Source: JBBDIM01 sp040880405 (lineage in GTDB: Bacteria > Planctomycetota > Planctomycetia > Pirellulales > Pirellulaceae). From it: a DNA stretch of 64,000 nt. The translations under genes and the position numbers were made by a program. This document shows, piece by piece, positions 34,181-43,772 of the stretch (positions are counted from its first letter, which is position 1; every line of letters starts with the position of its first letter). The DNA is taken from the NCBI GenBank assembly GCA_040880405.1, contig JBBDIM010000063.1:62001-126000 (forward strand). Reading direction: 5' to 3'. Below the pieces are notes generated by a model that was not told where the DNA came from, did not search any database, and saw only the letters and a list, made by a program, of their open reading frames with translations.

Positions 34181-34537
34181 ATGGATCGCTCACCACCGCC
34201 GGAAGGCTCGGATACTTCCGCCGAACCACCGCACGACACCCTGCTGGCGAACTGTCGCCGCGAGATGGGCTGGAGCCTGCTGCTGTGGGTGGTTTGTTTC
34301 ATCTGGGTGATCGGCTATTGCGGCCTGTTTGGCTACCAGGTCGAGGGCCAAGAGACGAGCATCGTCCTGGGGATGCCATCTTGGGTGGTGTGGGGCATTT
34401 GTTTGCCTTGGCTGGTGGCTGTCCTCTTTTCGACCGGCTTTGCGTTATGGGGCATCGTGGACGATCCGCTGGGAGAAAATCCCGAACAGGAAAAACCCAC
34501 CCAACCCATGGAAGGGCCTGGCTCCCATCATGGCTGA
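34181..34537 (+). CDS. Small DUF997 (YhdT-like) membrane protein
   Basis: This 118-residue protein has two membrane segments (about 28-52, SLLLWVVCFIWVIGYCGLFGY, and 62-88, PSWVVWGICLPWLVAVLFST). It ends in a charged, Pro-rich tail. DUF997/YhdT is the small partner encoded just upstream of the sodium/pantothenate symporter PanF in enterobacteria, and the gene order is the same here. I prefer ATG 34181 because the AGGA at 34168-34171 is nine bases away; ATG 34175 is too close to it. The stop overlaps the symporter start by 8 bases (34530-34537), showing tight coupling. Its molecular role is not known to me. Confidence 0.82.
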   Translation: MDRSPPPEGSDTSAEPPHDTLLANCRREMGWSLLLWVVCFIWVIGYCGLFGYQVEGQETSIVLGMPSWVVWGICLPWLVAVLFSTGFALWGIVDDPLGENPEQEKPTQPMEGPGSHHG

Positions 34538-36425
34538 ATCGTCCAATGCGGCCCTCATTACTTTTTTGATTTACACCTTTGCGGTGTTAGCCCTCGCGGT
34601 CCTCTCAAGCCGGGTCGCCAAGGGAAAGGAATTTGTGGGTGAGTACTTTCTGGGGAGCCGGGGCTTTGGGGTGTGGGCCTTCGCCTTAACCTTCGCCGCG
34701 ACCAACGCCTCCGGTGGCACCTTCATGGGGTTCCCCGCGTTGATCTATACCCATGGGTGGACGCTCGCCCTGTGGATTGCTGGCTACATGGTGTTGCCGC
34801 TATTATCGATGGGGCTGATCGGCAAACGGCTGAATCAGGTGGCACGGAAGACCAACGCCGTCACCATCCCAGAAATTTTGGGGGCGCGTTTCGAGAGTAC
34901 CCAGGTCACCCTGGTCGCGACGCTGCTGTTGATCCTGTTCATGTTTTTCTACCTGGTCGCCCAGTTCAAAGCGGGTGGCACGATCCTCAGCACCTTGCTC
35001 TCCGGCGAACCCGCCTTTCAAGCCGCGGCGGCGACTGTAACCTACGCCGTGCAGGACATTCCTTGGCTGAACCAAGCCTCCGGCGATTATCTGGTTTGCC
35101 TTAGTGTGTTTGGTGTTTCGGTGATCGTCTACGTCGTTTACGGCGGGTTTCGCGCGGTCGTCTGGACCGATGTGATGCAGGGAATCGTCATGTTTGTGGG
35201 GGTGATCCTGATGCTGTACTTGGCGCTGAGTCAGGTCGGCGGACTTGGCAACGCCACCCGACAAATGGCCTTGATGACACCACCGGAACCGGGCACCGCC
35301 ACCATTCGCATTTCCGAGCCACTGGAGACCGACCTGATATTGCCCAAAGGGAGCTGGATCAAAGACGCGGGCCAGGCGTATCGACTAGCCGAATTGACCC
35401 TAATTCCCTCCGGTTCTGAGGAAAGCGCTGCAACCAAGATCCTGCGGATCACCACGCCATTCGAGATTGAGAAAATCGAGTCCTCGCCGCTGATTCAGGA
35501 CCTGATTCAAAAAAACGGTTTGGAGGTTTCGGTCGACGTTGAGAAGCTTCGCCCTTACGCCTATGGGGCGAATCAGCCAGGCGTTTATGTCAGTAACCCC
35601 GGACCGAGCGCCGGCAGCAGTCTCGGTTTCCTAGCATTTGGTACGGCGATCAGCTTCTTTATCTTTTGGCCGTTTGGAGCGACCGGTCAGCCGGGCAACA
35701 TGGTGCGGTTGATGGCGTTTAAAGACAGCAAAACACTGCGGTATTCGATCATCACTGTTTCGGTCTATTACGCCATCATCTACTTTTCGCTCGTGATCAT
35801 CTTCTGCTGTGGCCGCGTGCTGATGCCGGGGATGGAGATCGATCCGGATCGGGCCATGCCCGACTTGGCGGCGCGGCTGACCGCGGCGGCCGGGACGCCT
35901 TGGCTGGCAGGGTTACTGATTGCCGCGCCGTTCGCGGCGGTGATGTCGAGTGTGGATAGTTTTCTGCTGCTGGTTTCCTCCTCGGTGGTCCGCGACGTCT
36001 ACCAGCGGCACATCTCGCCGGATGCCCCGGAATCCCGAATCAAACGGCTCACCTATCTGGTGACAGTGACCGTGGGTGTGTTGGCGGTGCTGGTGGTGAT
36101 CAAACCGCCCACCTACCTGCAAGACCTGATCGTCTTCGCCACCGGCGGGCTGGCCGCTTGCTTTTTGGTGCCGATGCTCCTCTCGCTTTACTGGCAGAGA
36201 ATGACCGCCGCCGGAGCGATCGCGGGGATGATCGGCGGCACCGGAATGCACCTCGGACTTACTTGGTGGGGCTACTACGTTTACAACAAGTTCGAGCCGT
36301 ACGAACTGCTGGGGCTCAACCCATTCATTTGGGATATTTTGCTATCAACAATCGCGGCGATCACCGTCGCCTACCTAAGCAAAGCGGACCCCCGCCACTT
36401 CCAGAAGTACTTTTCGGGAAATTAG
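34530..36425 (+). CDS. PanF-like sodium:solute symporter (SSS family) with a long inserted loop
   Basis: This 631-residue symporter has the LeuT-type SSS fold. Early signatures are SSRVAKGKEFVGEYFLGSR, TFAATNASGGTFMGFPA and YGGFRAVVWTDVMQG. Later VRLMAFKDSKTLRYSI closely resembles PanF (VRCISYKDSKAV). PanF is about 480 aa; the excess is mainly a hydrophilic block at about residues 248-365, between two core helices, rich in beta-type sequence. The C-terminal half has the usual helices to residue 615. The substrate could be pantothenate or another carboxylate. Start ATG 34530 overlaps the DUF997 stop. It is convergent with the sulfatase gene, 42 bases away, with no terminator seen. Confidence 0.88.
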   Translation: MAESSNAALITFLIYTFAVLALAVLSSRVAKGKEFVGEYFLGSRGFGVWAFALTFAATNASGGTFMGFPALIYTHGWTLALWIAGYMVLPLLSMGLIGKRLNQVARKTNAVTIPEILGARFESTQVTLVATLLLILFMFFYLVAQFKAGGTILSTLLSGEPAFQAAAATVTYAVQDIPWLNQASGDYLVCLSVFGVSVIVYVVYGGFRAVVWTDVMQGIVMFVGVILMLYLALSQVGGLGNATRQMALMTPPEPGTATIRISEPLETDLILPKGSWIKDAGQAYRLAELTLIPSGSEESAATKILRITTPFEIEKIESSPLIQDLIQKNGLEVSVDVEKLRPYAYGANQPGVYVSNPGPSAGSSLGFLAFGTAISFFIFWPFGATGQPGNMVRLMAFKDSKTLRYSIITVSVYYAIIYFSLVIIFCCGRVLMPGMEIDPDRAMPDLAARLTAAAGTPWLAGLLIAAPFAAVMSSVDSFLLLVSSSVVRDVYQRHISPDAPESRIKRLTYLVTVTVGVLAVLVVIKPPTYLQDLIVFATGGLAACFLVPMLLSLYWQRMTAAGAIAGMIGGTGMHLGLTWWGYYVYNKFEPYELLGLNPFIWDILLSTIAAITVAYLSKADPRHFQKYFSGN

Positions 36426-36467
36426 CGGGAGAGTGCCAAGTCGTGCCGATCGAGGGCTTCCACACCT

Positions 36468-37859
36468 TCAATCTTCCAGATGCCACTGGGCCCCATCGGC
36501 CATCACGCTGGCGTTGATCTTCAGCAATTCCGCTCGCATTCGCGCGGCTACCTCCGGAAGTTCCTCGGCGAGATCATGGGTTTGGGAAGGGTCTTTCTCC
36601 AGATTGTAGAGGCGGAAGTTGGCATAGCCTCCCTTGCGAATGCTCGGGATCCAGCTCTCTTGGAGGCGGTTGTCGGTCGAGAGTTCATAGTCCGGATCGG
36701 CGACCATGGAATACTTACCGTCCCGCATCGCCACGATTGGTCGCCCCTTGTGCAGGTGCCAGAACAGCGGTTGCTCTCGTGCGAATTTTTTCCCGGCCTG
36801 CGGCCGCAGGATAGGCGACAGATCGGCACCATCCAGGTGGACGCCAGAGGGTGTTTCCAGGTCGAGCAAACCACACACCGTCGGCAGGAGATCGACCAAA
36901 CCGGACGGGGTGGAATTCACTTTCCCTGCTTCAATCTTTCCCGGCCAGGAGACAATCCCCGGTACCCGGATGCCTCCTTCCCAATTGGTTCCCTTACTTC
37001 CCCGAAGCTCTCCCACCCGGTCGCGGCGGTAGCTGCCGTTGTCCGAGGCGTAAATAATGATCGTCTCTTCCGGCGGGGCGACTTCCCGGAGTTTGGCTAG
37101 TAAGCGGCCAATCGCGCGGTCCTCGTTGTCGATGGTGCCAGAGTAAATCGCCGCACGATCATTCAACTTGCCATACTCGGAAACGATCTCGTCCGGGGCA
37201 GCGATCGGGGCGTGCGGTTCATGAAACCAGACGTTCAGAAAGAAGGGCTTATCGGCGGGGCGATGCTCATCCAACCAGGTGATTGCCTCGTCCGCTACCA
37301 GTTGGCAAGCGTAGCCTTCCATCTTTCCCACGGCCTTGCCATTACGAATGAAATTGTCCGGGTTATGGTGGCTCGGATCGGCGTTGTTGGGTGTCGCAAA
37401 CCAGTAGTCAAAACCATGGGCCGCGGGGTTGGGCTTCTCGTACTTGCCGGTCGATAACCCCAGATGCCACTTACCGACATGCGCGGTCGCGTAACCCGCC
37501 TCCTTCAAAATCTCCGCCAATGTCACTTCCCGCTCCAGCAGATGCGTCCGCTGGCTAGGGTCATGAATCCAGCTATAGACACCGGCTCGGATATGTTGCC
37601 GGCCGGTCAATAGCGTCGCCCGAGAGGGAGAACAGACCGCGCACCCGGAGTAGAAATCGGTGAAGCGCATTCCACCCTCAGCCAACTGATCGAGCTCGGG
37701 AGTTTTTACCGGACCGCCATAGCACCCGATATCCTTCCAACCCAAATCGTCGGAGAGTAGGACCACGACGTTCGGTCGCTCAGCGGCTGAGGCACTACCG
37801 GCCCAGAGTACAACCGCTAGGCCGGTTAACACGAAACGCAAAAGGTTCTTGTAATTCAT
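36468..37859 (-). CDS. Exported sulfatase (arylsulfatase family, formylglycine type)
   Basis: This is a 463-residue type I sulfatase that removes sulfate esters, probably from polysaccharides. A signal peptide (about 1-26, cleavage after SASA) precedes VVVLLSDDLGWKDIG, whose Asp37 and Asp38 bind calcium. Cys76 in the CSPSR motif (GCAVCSPSRATLLTG) is the residue converted to formylglycine, and Arg80 is in place. GYATAHVGKWHLG and IYASDNGSYRRDR supply the remaining active-site Lys, His, Asp and Asn. GGAG lies seven bases before ATG 37859. It needs a formylglycine-generating enzyme encoded elsewhere. It forms a minus-strand run with the SASA esterase upstream (37935-38987). Confidence 0.95.
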   Translation of the reverse strand: MNYKNLLRFVLTGLAVVLWAGSASAAERPNVVVLLSDDLGWKDIGCYGGPVKTPELDQLAEGGMRFTDFYSGCAVCSPSRATLLTGRQHIRAGVYSWIHDPSQRTHLLEREVTLAEILKEAGYATAHVGKWHLGLSTGKYEKPNPAAHGFDYWFATPNNADPSHHNPDNFIRNGKAVGKMEGYACQLVADEAITWLDEHRPADKPFFLNVWFHEPHAPIAAPDEIVSEYGKLNDRAAIYSGTIDNEDRAIGRLLAKLREVAPPEETIIIYASDNGSYRRDRVGELRGSKGTNWEGGIRVPGIVSWPGKIEAGKVNSTPSGLVDLLPTVCGLLDLETPSGVHLDGADLSPILRPQAGKKFAREQPLFWHLHKGRPIVAMRDGKYSMVADPDYELSTDNRLQESWIPSIRKGGYANFRLYNLEKDPSQTHDLAEELPEVAARMRAELLKINASVMADGAQWHLED

Positions 37860-37934
37860 GATGAAACTCCAAAGTTGCTTGCCATCGTTGATAGTGACGA
37901 GTCGGCCTGACGGCGCGATGGCCTTGGCCTGATC

Positions 37935-38987
37935 CTACGGTTTGTCCTGCATCAACTCGATCATGGCGTCGGCCATCGCCCCACCAATTCGGTTGAACCA
38001 GATCGCGCTACCCAGGTAATGATACGGAAAATCACCCCCGACTTTGTCCCAGGCCTCCTGATTCTCGCGCCAGGTGGGAAACAGTTCCTCGGCCGTTTTA
38101 TCGACCAGGATGTCGGTCCGGATCGCCTTGACGTTGCCTTTGAACCGCGGGACCTCGTTCATTGCGAGTTGACCCTGCTGCACGATCTCCATCGCACCTT
38201 TGGCTGGCTGCGATCCGTTCTGGCCCATCACACCAATCACGAACGGCAAGTGCGGGACATCCAGATCCTTCCGAATATCGTCAATGAAGTGCCGCATGTT
38301 GGACTCATACTCATGTTCCGCGCCGTATTGATCGTTCCAACCCTGGAACCAAACAACGCCCGTTAGCTCCAGCGGCCGGCCCTCGAGCTCGGGAAATAAC
38401 GTGCCGGAGTTTTCCATTACCTCGCGGACTTCGGCCATCATTGCCCGATACGAGGAACCGTAGTCTCGCTTGATGTCCTCCATCGTCGGCAGGAGGGCGA
38501 TCTTGTCGTTCTTCTCATTGTTTTGAGTCACCCGGTCCTGGGCCTGTTTCAGTTCCTTTTCCAAGACCTCGCTCGCCGGAAACTCGGCCGAAGGGGAACG
38601 AAACAGCTTATACAGCGAGTGCCCACCCCAGGCCGCCTTGATCAAGATGACCGGCTCCTCCAGGTGATTGCCCATTCGGGTGCCGAACTCCAGTTCCAAT
38701 CCGGTTCGGCCAGGCGAACCATACCCGACGGTCAGCGGCCCCTTGCGGCCCAAGAACTTAATAAACACGTCATCCCGTACCGCCCAATCGTCGTTCTCGC
38801 GAAGATGCGCGAACTGAACTTTGGTTTCTTCGGCGGTAGCCTGGCGGTCCAGCAGTTTGTTCGGGGCCTTCCCTTCCATGTTGGACTGACCAGCCAGGAT
38901 AAACACCTTTACCGGTTTTTCGGCAGCTCGCAATGGCAGAGGCATCATCGCGCCAAAAATCAAAGACCAAGCCAAGAGACGAATCAT
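37935..38987 (-). CDS. Exported SASA-family carbohydrate esterase (sialate O-acetylesterase-like)
   Basis: This is a 350-residue SGNH-type esterase that removes acetyl groups from sugars. The signal peptide is MIRLLAWSLIFGAMMPLPLRA. The block I nucleophile is Ser35 in AGQSNMEG, and the glycine block is KAAWGGHSLYKLF. GVVWFQGWNDQYG matches the block III region, and a C-terminal catalytic His is expected in the last 60 residues, where the sequence has YHYLGS. The start is ATG 38987, preceded by AGAGGA at six bases; the 21 codons upstream are discounted. It is followed by the sulfatase, suggesting joint attack on acetylated or sulfated polysaccharide. Similar pairs are usual in planctomycetes. 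Confidence 0.9.
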   Translation of the reverse strand: MIRLLAWSLIFGAMMPLPLRAAEKPVKVFILAGQSNMEGKAPNKLLDRQATAEETKVQFAHLRENDDWAVRDDVFIKFLGRKGPLTVGYGSPGRTGLELEFGTRMGNHLEEPVILIKAAWGGHSLYKLFRSPSAEFPASEVLEKELKQAQDRVTQNNEKNDKIALLPTMEDIKRDYGSSYRAMMAEVREVMENSGTLFPELEGRPLELTGVVWFQGWNDQYGAEHEYESNMRHFIDDIRKDLDVPHLPFVIGVMGQNGSQPAKGAMEIVQQGQLAMNEVPRFKGNVKAIRTDILVDKTAEELFPTWRENQEAWDKVGGDFPYHYLGSAIWFNRIGGAMADAMIELMQDKP

Positions 38988-39065
38988 CGTCGTCCTCTTT
39001 ATCGAAATAGCCGTCCTGCGGCCTGGGCTAAACTCCCTCATGCCTTGCACAAGGAATCAAAAATA

Positions 39066-40736
39066 TCACTCTTGCTTTAAGATCAACCGCTGATTTGCTT
39101 GGACACCTTCCTCGGCGAGGGTCCCTTGGCCATGCGGCAACACAATCTCAAGGTCCACGGTTGCGTGGTCGCCCAGGCCGAAGTGTGCGAGGGCTTCCTG
39201 GCCAGAGCAGTAGCCGTAGCCGATGCCGATTTCACGGCAACCAAGCAGCGCGGCGGACTCTCCCATTTTCCCGGCCGGGTAAATCTTCACCTTGGAGCCA
39301 ATCCCCATCCGATTGACCCCTCCCAAGCCTCGCCCTTCGACACCCACCTGAAGCCAGTTTCCACCGGGGGTTTCATTCCTGAGCAGTAACGAAGGGGACT
39401 CGATCCACCAGTTGGCCAAAAATAGATCGAGTCGGCCGTCCCGGTCGAAGTCGGCTGAGGGGGCGGCCGCCATGTACATGATCTTCCCGTCCCGCAAGAT
39501 CTTATCGAACAGCGGCCCGCTCCGGCCAATTCCCAAATCCTCGGCATTGGGGAAATCATTCACGGCAAAGGCGTCTTCGCGAAACCGGGGGATCCCATCG
39601 CGGACCCCCAGGTTCTTATAGATCACCGGGTAAGGTTTCCCATCCTTAAACTTCACGATGCTGACATAGATGTCGGGCCAACCGTCGTTGTCGAAGTCTT
39701 GGATCTCCACATGCGGAGCCTTCATCAGCAGCGGCTTCAGGCCGGCCGCCTCGGTAATGTCCTCAAACTTAGGCACCCCGCCAGTGACCCCGCGGTTCAG
39801 ATAGAGCCGGATCGGTGCCGGGTTTTTCCAGGGGCTTTTGAAGTGATGCCCGATGACAATGTCCGGCAGTCCGTCTCGATTGACATCAGCAATCGTCACC
39901 CCCGCGGGCGTGTCGGCTTCCTGGTCGAGTTCCCATCGGAACACCTCGCGGGTCCCCTCAGCCTCGCGAAAACCTCCCTTGCGATTACCCAGTAGCAGCC
40001 GGTGCTCGCCCGCTCCGTGGCACAAAAAGATATCGGGAATGCCATCGTCGTTGACATCCGCCACGGCGACACCCAGACCTCCAAAACCTGCCGGCAGCCC
40101 GGCCGCTTCCGCGACATTCTTAAACCGCAGCCCCCCCTGGTTATGGTACAGGGCAGGGCCGGTTGCGACCTGAGCGGAGTAGTACTGCTCGCATGTGATC
40201 AGATCCAGAAGGCCATCCCCATCAAAGTCGAGGGCCGCAAGTCCCCGCCCCTGATAGCCGGGCGGACAGGCCCCACATTCGGCCGAAACATCCGTGAATT
40301 TGCCGTCACCGTCGTTGCGAAATAACAGGCTCTGATTGGCCCGAGGCCCCTCTTTGCCACTAACGCAATTCGAGACGTACAGATCAAGATTGCCATCGTT
40401 CGTGAGATCGACAAACAGGGCCCCACTGCCCGCGCCTGAGGTTTGGAGATGCTTTTGGGTATCGAGCGTGAATTTCCCCTCGTCGTTTTTCAGGAGCATG
40501 CTCGGCTTGGAACCGGCGTCGTGAAACGTGGCGACAAACAGGTCGGGCCAACCATTGTGGTCGACATCGCCCCAAGCCGCTCCATGCCCACGGATTCCGG
40601 CGATCGCCGGTAGCAGACCGGTTTCCTCGCCGACATCTCGAAAGACGAAAGGGTAGTCGTCCGCGGTGGCCGGATGGCCCGCCATCGCCAAAGCCACTAC
40701 CACCCAGACCAAGCTCTTGATATCGTTTCGCGTCAT
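39066..40736 (-). CDS. Exported FG-GAP/VCBS repeat protein with UnbV/ASPIC C-terminus
   Basis: This 556-residue exported protein has a signal peptide MTRNDIKSLVWVVVALAMAG, cleavage after ATA. Seven or so FG-GAP/VCBS repeats follow with Ca-binding loops such as DVDHNGWPDLFVA, DLTNDGNLDLYVS, DFDGDGLLDLITC, DVNDDGIPDIFLC and DFDNDGWPDIYVS, arranged as an integrin-like propeller. Residues about 470-555 match UnbV/ASPIC (GIGSKVKIYP, then ALAHFGLGDHATVDLEIVLP). Such proteins are abundant in planctomycetes and their role is mostly unknown; ligand binding at the surface is presumed. The start is ATG 40736. Upstream is another exported protein (40789-42159) 53 bases away, so they may share a transcript. 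Confidence 0.9.
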   Translation of the reverse strand: MTRNDIKSLVWVVVALAMAGHPATADDYPFVFRDVGEETGLLPAIAGIRGHGAAWGDVDHNGWPDLFVATFHDAGSKPSMLLKNDEGKFTLDTQKHLQTSGAGSGALFVDLTNDGNLDLYVSNCVSGKEGPRANQSLLFRNDGDGKFTDVSAECGACPPGYQGRGLAALDFDGDGLLDLITCEQYYSAQVATGPALYHNQGGLRFKNVAEAAGLPAGFGGLGVAVADVNDDGIPDIFLCHGAGEHRLLLGNRKGGFREAEGTREVFRWELDQEADTPAGVTIADVNRDGLPDIVIGHHFKSPWKNPAPIRLYLNRGVTGGVPKFEDITEAAGLKPLLMKAPHVEIQDFDNDGWPDIYVSIVKFKDGKPYPVIYKNLGVRDGIPRFREDAFAVNDFPNAEDLGIGRSGPLFDKILRDGKIMYMAAAPSADFDRDGRLDLFLANWWIESPSLLLRNETPGGNWLQVGVEGRGLGGVNRMGIGSKVKIYPAGKMGESAALLGCREIGIGYGYCSGQEALAHFGLGDHATVDLEIVLPHGQGTLAEEGVQANQRLILKQE

Positions 40737-40788
40737 CGCGTCTCTTACTCGATTAGGTTTGTTTGTTGGCGAACAGAATGATTCAGGC

Positions 40789-42159
40789 TCAACGCTCCGA
40801 GGCGGGAATCTCCACGGTGAGGACGGCCAATCCACCCCAGGCCTTTTTCAAATCGCCCACCTTCCCGTTGAACCCGATGTAGGCCGTGCCGCCGTCATCG
40901 CTGATCTGCAGGCAATAGGTGCCACCCAGGTTGAAGTCGGTTTGCTGCCAAACCGCCTCGTGCAGAAAGCCGATCACCTTCTGCGTCCCCTCAGCGACAT
41001 CGACTTGGATTAGCGGCGTCCCGGAGGAAGGGCCATGACCACCTGGGATGTAGTAGACGTACTTGCCATCGGGCGTGACATCCATTGCGGGGCTATCGGC
41101 CCAGACAGTCGTAATCGTCTGGCACTTTTGCGCCTTGAGGTCAAAGCGAAATAGCTTTCGCGTATCATGCGTCACGCCATAAAGTAGGCCATTAGCGTCC
41201 GGCCCGATCGTCCGCCGGATCGACTCGCCCGGCATTTTGGCGTCGACCTTGCTTACTTGGTTGGTGCTTGGGTCGTACTTTTCGAGCCGACCCTCGCCGT
41301 CGTTCCAGTAGGCGTTCCCTTTGGCATCGACGAAGAAGTCTCGTCCATAGTTCAGGCCTTCATGCCCGCCATGAAAAACGATCTTTTGTTTGACTAGGTC
41401 GTAGACCAGGAACTTAACGTGATAGGGATCTTTATAGCTCTTGTAATCGGTTGCGACAAAGTCGTTGTCGGGGTCCCCTTGGCTATTGCCCTTCCGCTGG
41501 TGCGATTCCGCATACAATAGCCCATGCCGAGGGCTCATGTGGGTTGAGGGATATCCCCAGCCATAGAGCGGCATGCCTAGGTCGGTGAGTTGGCCCGCTT
41601 GCGGATCGAACCGGAATACCCGGTCCCCTTCGTAGCGTTGGCTGTCCTTGCGCCACTGTCCCCAGTAGGTCGCGAAATAGATCTGGCCATCGGTGCCCTC
41701 GTTTAGTCGGCCATGGATCTTGCCGAAGCCGAAGTCTCCCTTAGTGAATCCCTTGACTCCCGTTTGCAGGTCGGCGACTTGCCGGACGGTCTTGGCTTGG
41801 TGGTCGTACTCATAGAGATACGAATTGGCGTCGATCCCCATGTGATCTCCCACGGGAATGTAAAACTTGCCACTGGAATGCAACAGACCATAGCCCCAAA
41901 TCGACCACGGATCGGCAGGCGTCTCCGGCACCGGAATCTGGACCATTTGCACGATCGGCGGCGCGGTAGCGATCGCAAACTCGGTTGGTGGCTCGAGCTT
42001 CTCCGGCGGTTTGAGGAACTCGCCGCGGATGGGCTGCGCCGTCGCCGAATAGGGGGACTCGGCATTCACGCTCCCGCCAACCAGCGATAGCATCAGCCCG
42101 ATTGCAAACAAGCGGGCGACTCGGCCAGTAGGCCGAGACGATAAAAAGGAGACGTGCAT
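40789..42159 (-). CDS. Exported beta-propeller-like hypothetical protein
   Basis: This 456-residue exported protein has a long signal sequence (about residues 1-36, cleavage VNA-ES) and no family I can name. The body has repeating D-G-K/aromatic blades typical of seven-bladed propellers: EGTDGQIYFATYWG, SPRHGLLYAESHQ, VDAKGNAYWNDGEG, GPDANGLLYGVTHD, TPDGKYVYYIPGG and SDDGGTAYIGFNG. It resembles SMP-30/Kelch-like or streptogramin-lyase-like exported proteins. A lactonase or carbohydrate-binding role is possible but not shown. The start is ATG 42159, nine bases after AAGGA (42169-42173); the ATG at 42168 would have no spacing. Confidence 0.75.
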   Translation of the reverse strand: MHVSFLSSRPTGRVARLFAIGLMLSLVGGSVNAESPYSATAQPIRGEFLKPPEKLEPPTEFAIATAPPIVQMVQIPVPETPADPWSIWGYGLLHSSGKFYIPVGDHMGIDANSYLYEYDHQAKTVRQVADLQTGVKGFTKGDFGFGKIHGRLNEGTDGQIYFATYWGQWRKDSQRYEGDRVFRFDPQAGQLTDLGMPLYGWGYPSTHMSPRHGLLYAESHQRKGNSQGDPDNDFVATDYKSYKDPYHVKFLVYDLVKQKIVFHGGHEGLNYGRDFFVDAKGNAYWNDGEGRLEKYDPSTNQVSKVDAKMPGESIRRTIGPDANGLLYGVTHDTRKLFRFDLKAQKCQTITTVWADSPAMDVTPDGKYVYYIPGGHGPSSGTPLIQVDVAEGTQKVIGFLHEAVWQQTDFNLGGTYCLQISDDGGTAYIGFNGKVGDLKKAWGGLAVLTVEIPASER

Positions 42160-42168
42160 GACCTGCAT

Positions 42169-42173
42169 TCCTT
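42169..42173 (-). promoter_or_regulatory. Shine-Dalgarno site deciding the start at 42159
   Basis: AAGGA on the minus strand directly abuts ATG 42168 but is nine bases from ATG 42159, so the second ATG is the usable one. Confidence 0.6.
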
Positions 42174-42290
42174 GAGGCAAGAGCGGGCGAGGGGAGTTCA
42201 AGATACTCAGCTTACCAACAGCAACCGGAGCCGAGCAAATCATTTTCCCGGCCCGCACGCGGCAATTCTGGATTGCGTGCCGGCGATTGC

Positions 42291-42320
42291 TTGACAACGC
42301 CCCGCGCGTGGGACGATACT
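42291..42320 (+). promoter_or_regulatory. Candidate sigma-70 promoter of the oxidoreductase gene
   Basis: TTGACA (42291-42296), an 18-base spacer and GATACT (42315-42320) give a perfect -35 and a 4/6 -10 element, about 70 bases before ATG 42393. It lies in the 233-base divergent gap. Confidence 0.45.
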
Positions 42321-42392
42321 TGCGCCTAGCTTCCGTCCCTTCCTCGCACCGTCTCACCCCAGCCGACGACCTCCTATTCAGGAAAATTAAAC

Positions 42393-43739
42393 ATGACCCA
42401 ACCCGCATTGAATCGACGCAGTTTTCTGGCAGCCGGTGCCGCTACAGGAGCGGCGACGATCCTCGGTGCCCCAAGTATCCTGCGGGCTCGGAATCTCAAC
42501 GACAAGCTCAACATTGCGATCATCGGGGCAGGGGGACGAGGTGGCCACAATACCCAGATGGTCGGCTCGGAAAACATCGTGGCCCTGTGCGACGTCAACG
42601 AGAAGAACCTGAGGGCCGCCGCCGAGCGTTTCCCGAAGGCACGGACCGCGATCGATTTTCGGAAGCTGTTCGATCATCAAGAAGAATTCGATGCGGTGGT
42701 CGTTAGCACTTGCGAGCACACCCACGCCTTCGCGACCTTACCGGCCCTGCAACTAGGCAAGCATGTCTACTGCGAGAAGCCGCTCACTTACAACATTGAA
42801 GAAGCCCGGATCATCCGTGAGGCGGCCCGCAAGGCGAACGTCGCGACCCAGATGGGAACCCAAATTCAAGCGGGGGGCAACTATCGCCGCGTGGTCGAAC
42901 TGATTCAGTCCGGGGCAATCGGCAAGGTGCATGAGACCCATGTCTGGGCCTCCCGGGCCTGGGGCTGGCACGAAACCCCAGAGATCGGCAAGCAGGCGGG
43001 CGATCCATTCCTGGTCACTACGGTCCCGCCGGAGCCTGCTACCGTGCCGAGTGGCCTGCACTGGGATCTGTGGCTTGGCCCCGCTCCGGAGCGTGAGTTC
43101 AGCCACGCCTATTTCCCGGGGCCGAAGTGGTATCGCTGGTGGGACTTTGGCAACGGGACGATGTCCGATCTGGGAAGCCACTGGATCGACTTGCCGTTCT
43201 GGGCCTTGCAGCTCGACGCGCCGCTTACCATTGAGGCCCACGGCCCTGAACCTCACCCAGAGGTCGCCCCCGCTTCTATGTCGGCGGTTTACGAGTATGG
43301 TGCCCGGGGTGATTTGCCCCCAGTGAAACTGTCGTGGCATCAAGGCTCCAGCAAACCGCAGATCTGGAAAGACAAAGCGATCCCTCAGTGGGGCGATGGC
43401 GTGCTGTTCATCGGCGAAAAGGGGATGCTCCTTTCCGACTACGGCAAGCACGTGCTGTTGCCGGAAGAAGACTTCGCCGACTTCAAAAGCCCCGAGCCGT
43501 TCATCGCCCGTTCACCGGGGCATCACCAGGACTGGATCGCCGCCTGCAAGGGTGGACCCGCCACGTTCAGCAACTTCGAATACGCGGGCCAACTAACCGA
43601 AGCGAACCACCTGGGCAACGTCGCTTATCGCACCGGCAAAAAGCTCGAATGGGACACCGAAAAAATGGAAGTGACCAATGCCCCCGAGGCCGAAGCCTTC
43701 ATTAAGCGGGAATACCGTGCGGGCTGGAAACTAGGTTAA
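42393..43739 (+). CDS. Exported Gfo/Idh/MocA-family oxidoreductase
   Basis: This 448-residue NAD(P)-dependent sugar or polyol dehydrogenase family protein has a twin-arginine-type signal (NRRSFLAAGAATG, RR at 8-9). The Rossmann fold starts at IAIIGAGGRGG. Glu128-Lys129-Pro130 (YCEKPLTYN) is the EKP motif with the catalytic lysine. The C-terminal part (DFGNGTMSDLGSHWIDLPF) is the bacterial type found in planctomycetes and Bacteroidetes, some members of which bind cofactor tightly in the periplasm and act as redox-catalysed glycosidases or epimerases. AGGA lies nine bases before the start. A hairpin at 43773-43796 may end the transcript. Substrate unknown. Confidence 0.93.
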   Translation: MTQPALNRRSFLAAGAATGAATILGAPSILRARNLNDKLNIAIIGAGGRGGHNTQMVGSENIVALCDVNEKNLRAAAERFPKARTAIDFRKLFDHQEEFDAVVVSTCEHTHAFATLPALQLGKHVYCEKPLTYNIEEARIIREAARKANVATQMGTQIQAGGNYRRVVELIQSGAIGKVHETHVWASRAWGWHETPEIGKQAGDPFLVTTVPPEPATVPSGLHWDLWLGPAPEREFSHAYFPGPKWYRWWDFGNGTMSDLGSHWIDLPFWALQLDAPLTIEAHGPEPHPEVAPASMSAVYEYGARGDLPPVKLSWHQGSSKPQIWKDKAIPQWGDGVLFIGEKGMLLSDYGKHVLLPEEDFADFKSPEPFIARSPGHHQDWIAACKGGPATFSNFEYAGQLTEANHLGNVAYRTGKKLEWDTEKMEVTNAPEAEAFIKREYRAGWKLG

Positions 43740-43772
43740 GTGGAGGCGATCATCAGGCGTTAAATCAAGGAT

